Source: Microcaldota archaeon (GTDB lineage Archaea > Micrarchaeota > Micrarchaeia > Norongarragalinales > CAINOH01). Taken from it: a stretch of DNA of 7,274 nucleotides. The stretch's first letter is position 1; each line of letters opens with the position of its first letter. The stretch is taken from positions 1 through 7,274 of the forward strand of contig DAHXMR010000116.1 in NCBI GenBank assembly GCA_027371655.1. The letters run 5' to 3'. The notes beneath the pieces are model-generated. The model was given only the letters and a program-made list of their open reading frames with translations. It was not told the origin of the DNA and made no database searches. A program made the translations under genes and the position numbers. Shown here in pieces: positions 4,949 through 7,274 of the stretch.

Positions 4949-6751
4949 TTAAGACGTGATGCAGTTGGCCGCGACTTTAGTGAAGTATCCCGCGCCGGGC
5001 ACGAGGTTTGTCACAACCACGTATGTTCCGTGCAGCGCGTCGTAGGCGTACGGGCCCGCGAGGACTTTGCAGTTTGCGGTTGCGGTTGTGAACGGCACTG
5101 CGGAGTATGGCGCGCCGATTTGGTTTGCTCCCGCGTAAAGGACATTGCCCTTTGTTGAGGCCTTGGCGGTGCCGGTGAAGGTTACCCTGCATGTGCGCGC
5201 GACTGATGCCCACATGCCGTATTGCGAGGGGAATGCCCAGCCGGCTTTCAGCCTTCCTATTGCCGCGTATGCCTTGGTTTTTGTGTCGTAGTGCTGCACT
5301 ATGGGGGGCTGGTTTGACGAGTCGACGCAATCCGTGCTGGCAACGAGGGAATACCCGTTTGTTGCCACCGGGGATGAGAACATGTTCCATCCCGCGGTCA
5401 TGTTGCGCGTGAAAGCGATTGTGGGCACGGGAGTGGGCGATGGAGCCGCGGTCGGAACGGGAGTGGGCGTTGGAGTAGGTGCGGGCGTAGCAGTCGGAAC
5501 CGGCGTGGGTGAAGACGCCGGGCTAGGCGTGGGCGTCGGGTAATTTGCGGGTATTGCGCTTGGGGCGGGCGTTGGAGTGGGAGCGGAAGTCGCGTTGGCG
5601 CAAATGCACAGGGCGCAGCCGTTCGCGCCCGTGACAAATCCGTACGGGCAGTAAAGCGCGCACACGAACGGCGAGCAGGGCGATGGCGTTGGCGTGGTTG
5701 ACGGCTTTGGCGAAAGCGTGGGAACGACCGTGGGAGTTGGGAAGGGGGACGGCGTTGCCGAAGGTTTCGGAGTAATAGTTGCAGTCGGAGTGGGCGTCGG
5801 GGTTGCGTTTGCGGGAATTGAAACGGCTTTTTTGAACGCCTGCAGGCTTGCGTTGGAGCTTTCCACGCGCCAGTCGGTTTCCTTGTTGATGTCAAACCAC
5901 GTGAGGGTTTCAAGCCTTGGGAAGCGCGTGGGGATTGCGGCGAACGCGTCGGTTATCCACTGGGCCTTGCTTCCGCCGAGTTCGGTGGTCGCGGTTTCGG
6001 AGACCATTATCGGCTTTGTTGTGCGGCTTGCCGCCACGTCGTAGTTGTAGCCGAATATTTCCGTGAAGTTGCGCCACCACGAGGTCCACGCCGGCGTGTT
6101 GTACATGGTGCCCCAGTTGTAGCCGTCGAATCCCATGTAATCGACGTACGCGCCGCCGGGATAATATAAGTTGAACGTGTTGTTCGCGTCGGCAAGCGAG
6201 GCGTCGACGTTTGGCGACCAATCCCATTTGACGTTGCTTGCGTTTTCCTGCACGAAAATGTCGTGCAAATGGCGCCATGCGGGAATGAAGTCGGACGGGG
6301 AATTTCCGTTGACCGTGCCCGACCAGCTTGTCCAGTCGCCGTTCATCTCGCACAGTGGGCGTATTATTATCGGATACCCGAAGGCGCGCATTTCGCGGGC
6401 CCACCTGTGGATGTCGACGTCGTAGTTGCCGTTGGTGATGTTTTTCAGGCGGAAATTGGGCTGGTTCACCGCGTCAAGGGCGCCTGGGTCCCAGAATTCC
6501 CATGCAAGCTGAATGGTGCGGCCGCCTTGCGCGATGGGCGCAAATGCCGCGGCGTCGAAGTCTTCGGCGATGGACTGATACCAGAGGAACGAGTCGGTCT
6601 TGCGGCTGATGTTGGACTCAAACCAGGTCAAATTTCCGGGGGCGATTTCGCCGGGGCCGGGAAGGAACACGCCGATTTTCACCGCCGAAGCGAAAAAGGA
6701 AAGGCAAAGCACGGAGGCTGCGAAAAGCATGCGGAGTTTTTTCGAATCCAT
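4949..6751 (-). CDS. Secreted GH26 mannanase-like protein with antistasin-like domain
   Basis: The 600-residue exported protein has, in order: a signal peptide (1-23, ending FFASA); a GH26 catalytic domain (24-312); a Pro/Thr linker (317-358); a six-Cys antistasin-like knot (359-384); a second linker (386-444); and a duplicated C-terminal domain (445-600). GH26 enzymes are mostly beta-1,4-mannanases. Visible motifs are RTIQLAWEFW, RPLCEMNGDWTSW with acid/base Glu135, VKWDWSPN, YVDYMGFDGYNWG, KPIMVSE with nucleophile Glu252, and the late TWFDINKETDWRVESS. Both catalytic glutamates are kept, but the residue before Glu135, usually His, is Cys134. About ten N-x-S/T sequons suggest a glycosylated surface protein. 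No C-terminal membrane anchor is seen. The ATG at 6751 gives a normal signal peptide with GGGG upstream; an in-frame TTG at 6796 adjoins the preceding stop and is less likely. Activity on mannan is inferred from family. Confidence 0.88.
   Translation of the reverse strand: MDSKKLRMLFAASVLCLSFFASAVKIGVFLPGPGEIAPGNLTWFESNISRKTDSFLWYQSIAEDFDAAAFAPIAQGGRTIQLAWEFWDPGALDAVNQPNFRLKNITNGNYDVDIHRWAREMRAFGYPIIIRPLCEMNGDWTSWSGTVNGNSPSDFIPAWRHLHDIFVQENASNVKWDWSPNVDASLADANNTFNLYYPGGAYVDYMGFDGYNWGTMYNTPAWTSWWRNFTEIFGYNYDVAASRTTKPIMVSETATTELGGSKAQWITDAFAAIPTRFPRLETLTWFDINKETDWRVESSNASLQAFKKAVSIPANATPTPTPTATITPKPSATPSPFPTPTVVPTLSPKPSTTPTPSPCSPFVCALYCPYGFVTGANGCALCICANATSAPTPTPAPSAIPANYPTPTPSPASSPTPVPTATPAPTPTPTPVPTAAPSPTPVPTIAFTRNMTAGWNMFSSPVATNGYSLVASTDCVDSSNQPPIVQHYDTKTKAYAAIGRLKAGWAFPSQYGMWASVARTCRVTFTGTAKASTKGNVLYAGANQIGAPYSAVPFTTATANCKVLAGPYAYDALHGTYVVVTNLVPGAGYFTKVAANCITS
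4952..5419 (-). other. C-terminal domain with two internal repeats, shared with neighbouring gene
   Basis: Residues 445-600 of the GH26 protein contain two units. Unit 1 runs from AGWNMFSSPV (453) to CRVTF (525). Unit 2 runs from AGANQIGAPY (540) to CITS (600). Each has the pattern AG.N....P, a middle Cys, Y-D, a Tyr, L..G and a terminal Cys (Cys475/521 and Cys561/597), suggesting one disulfide per unit. The 'AGWN' opening resembles C-terminal beta-sandwich modules often seen on secreted archaeal and bacterial proteins. The second unit is 22/40 identical by hand count to the C-terminus encoded at 7113-7274. Confidence 0.6.
5420..5596 (-). repeat. Pro/Thr/Ser linker-encoding low-complexity repeat
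   Basis: Residues 386-444 of the GH26 protein are almost entirely Pro, Thr, Ser, Ala and Val in PTP and PVPT units. The DNA is correspondingly repetitive, with many copies of GGAGTGGGCG or GGCGTTGGAG variants on the plus strand. It is a flexible spacer between domains and prone to length change by slippage or recombination. Confidence 0.75.
5600..5677 (-). other. Antistasin-like six-cysteine module within GH26 protein
   Basis: Residues 359-384 have the cysteine spacing C-x4-C-x3-C-x10-C-x2-C-x-C, with CPYGF after the third Cys and NGC at the fourth. This is the core signature of antistasin-type domains, best known from leech protease inhibitors and other animal extracellular proteins. Here it is isolated between two Pro/Thr linkers of a microbial enzyme. 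The match is by pattern only. Whether it inhibits proteases or simply binds or stabilises is unknown. Confidence 0.6.
5678..5803 (-). repeat. First Pro/Thr linker-encoding low-complexity repeat
   Basis: Residues 317-358 of the GH26 protein are Pro/Thr/Ser-rich with TPTPTPT and STTPTPSP units. They link the catalytic domain to the six-Cys module. The DNA is repetitive and similar to the second linker region at 5420-5596, offering a target for recombination that would remove the Cys-rich module. Confidence 0.7.
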
Positions 6752-6796
6752 CCGCGTTTTCCCCAACAAAACAAAAACAATTTTTTTGAACCGCAA

Positions 6797-7078
6797 TCAT
6801 CCGGAATTGGGCAATGCTTCCGGAAGCGCGGGCAATTCGCCGGCTGCCGCCGAGCCGGTAGGCGTTCCGCTGGCGATCTGGGTTTCATTCTGGCTGGGAA
6901 GCGCGGGAGGCGCCTCGTCTATTATCGTGGGAGCCTGCGCAGCTTCGGTCGGCGTTGGCTGCAAGTCTTGCCTGCTTATGTTTTGCGCGGGAGTTTCCCC
7001 GTTCAATTCGCCGGCTTGCACGCATCCGAGCAAAAGGGATGCGAAAACCAAAACCCCGCATATTTTCAATAAGTCCAT
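6797..7078 (-). CDS. Small Pro/Ala-rich lipoprotein upstream of GH26 gene
   Basis: The 93-residue product starts with a lipoprotein signal peptide ending in LLLGC (Cys19 as expected lipidation site). The mature part is acidic and rich in Pro, Ala, Gln and Thr (LQPTPTEAAQAP, ALPALPEALP-like segments), with two N-x-S/T sequons and no visible fold. Its first mature residues, CVQ, match those of the 128-residue lipoprotein, and both contain LQPTP. The ATG at 7078 was chosen because it starts the signal peptide and sits where transcription from the upstream TATA box should begin; the frame is open to 7150 but that extension is not signal-like. It follows the partial gene at 7113 by 34 bp and precedes the GH26 start by 45 bp. 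The function is unknown. Confidence 0.72.
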   Translation of the reverse strand: MDLLKICGVLVFASLLLGCVQAGELNGETPAQNISRQDLQPTPTEAAQAPTIIDEAPPALPSQNETQIASGTPTGSAAAGELPALPEALPNSG

Positions 7079-7100
7079 TTCCAACAAGAACCCGAACTTA

Positions 7101-7108
7101 CTTAAAAA
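7101..7108 (-). promoter_or_regulatory. TATA box of the 93-residue lipoprotein gene
   Basis: TTTTTAAG on the minus strand (7108 to 7101) lies in the 34-bp gap before the lipoprotein ATG. Counting 25 bp from its centre places the transcription start at about 7079, directly at the ATG at 7078, so the message would be leaderless. It is nearly identical to the porA box TTTTTAAA. It would start an operon running through the GH26 gene. Confidence 0.45.
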
Positions 7109-7112
7109 CGGT

Positions 7113-7274
7113 TTACTCCGGCAGTGCCGGCGGCGTTGGCGGCTTGCCAAGCGCGCAGTTGCCCGAGATTTTTGCGAAGTAACCGTAGCCGGGGACGAGG
7201 TTGGGCGCCTGCACGTACTTGCGTGCGGTGCGGTCGTACGCGTACGGGCCCGCAGTCGTTTTGCACGATTGCGC
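7113..7274 (-). CDS. C-terminal end of a secreted protein paralogous to the GH26 protein tail (partial)
   Basis: Only the last 53 codons are in the window; the gene enters from the right edge and ends with TAA at 7115-7113. The visible protein includes CKTTAGPYAYD, NLVPGYGYFAKI and GNC, which align with the last unit of the 600-residue GH26 protein at 22 of 40 positions by hand count, including both cysteines. After the final Cys it continues about 13 residues into a Pro-rich tail (KPPTPPALPE) that the GH26 protein lacks. It is probably another modular surface or secreted protein, but its catalytic or binding domain lies outside the window, so no function can be given. It is followed 34 bp later by a small lipoprotein gene, repeating the arrangement seen after the GH26 gene. 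Confidence 0.8.
   Translation of the reverse strand, partial: AQSCKTTAGPYAYDRTARKYVQAPNLVPGYGYFAKISGNCALGKPPTPPALPE

Noticed and set aside
5420..5803. Short spaced repeats considered as a CRISPR array
   Set aside because: The repeats are variable, follow a three-base coding pattern and encode PT-rich linkers in an intact frame; there are no constant repeats with unique spacers.
6752..6796. TTG start at 6796 for the GH26 protein
   Set aside because: It would add 15 residues ahead of a normal signal peptide. The ATG at 6751 has GGGG upstream and gives a typical N-terminus.
6263..7072. Plus-strand frame of 269 codons
   Set aside because: It is antisense to the GH26 domain and a lipoprotein gene, with no motif of its own.

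Overview
The window looks archaeal, most likely from an uncultivated DPANN-like lineage, although no rRNA or marker gene is present to fix the taxon. The evidence is a fused HTH plus CTP-dependent riboflavin kinase (RbkR type, an archaeal family), separate alpha and beta subunits of an archaeal-style pyruvate:ferredoxin oxidoreductase, AT-rich TATA-like boxes close to start codons that mostly lack strong Shine-Dalgarno sites, and exported proteins rich in N-x-S/T sequons. The DNA is GC-rich and densely coded. Short intergenic gaps hold the promoters.

Left part, plus strand (1-1328). The first gene is a chimera: about 30 residues of the bacterial-type S-adenosylmethionine synthetase N-terminus run in frame into the C-terminal part of ribonuclease Z. 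A cluster of strong inverted repeats (522-637) follows, then an unrecognised single-pass membrane protein with six extracytoplasmic cysteines and a sequon-rich tail.

Middle part, minus strand (4110 down to 1361). An apparent operon reads porA, rbkR, porB. It encodes the two catalytic halves of pyruvate:ferredoxin oxidoreductase, with a riboflavin kinase/regulator between them. The gamma and delta subunits are not in the window. The porA TATA box lies almost at the centre of a 7-bp inverted repeat that could be an operator.

Right part, minus strand (7274 down to 4192). This is a cell-surface locus. In transcription order it holds the C-terminal end of a secreted modular protein, a small Pro-rich lipoprotein, a 600-residue secreted protein (GH26 mannanase-like catalytic domain, Pro/Thr linker, antistasin-like Cys-rich knot, second Pro/Thr linker, duplicated C-terminal domain), and two more small Pro/Ala/Gln-rich lipoproteins. 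The partial gene and the 600-residue protein share the same C-terminal domain, and each is followed after about 30 bp by a small lipoprotein. The locus therefore looks like a repeated cassette of large exported protein plus disordered lipoprotein.

The points most worth checking are the MetK/RNase Z chimera, the GH26 plus antistasin-like architecture with its cassette layout, and the insertion of rbkR between porA and porB with a possible operator upstream. I saw no tRNA, rRNA, CRISPR array or transposase gene.
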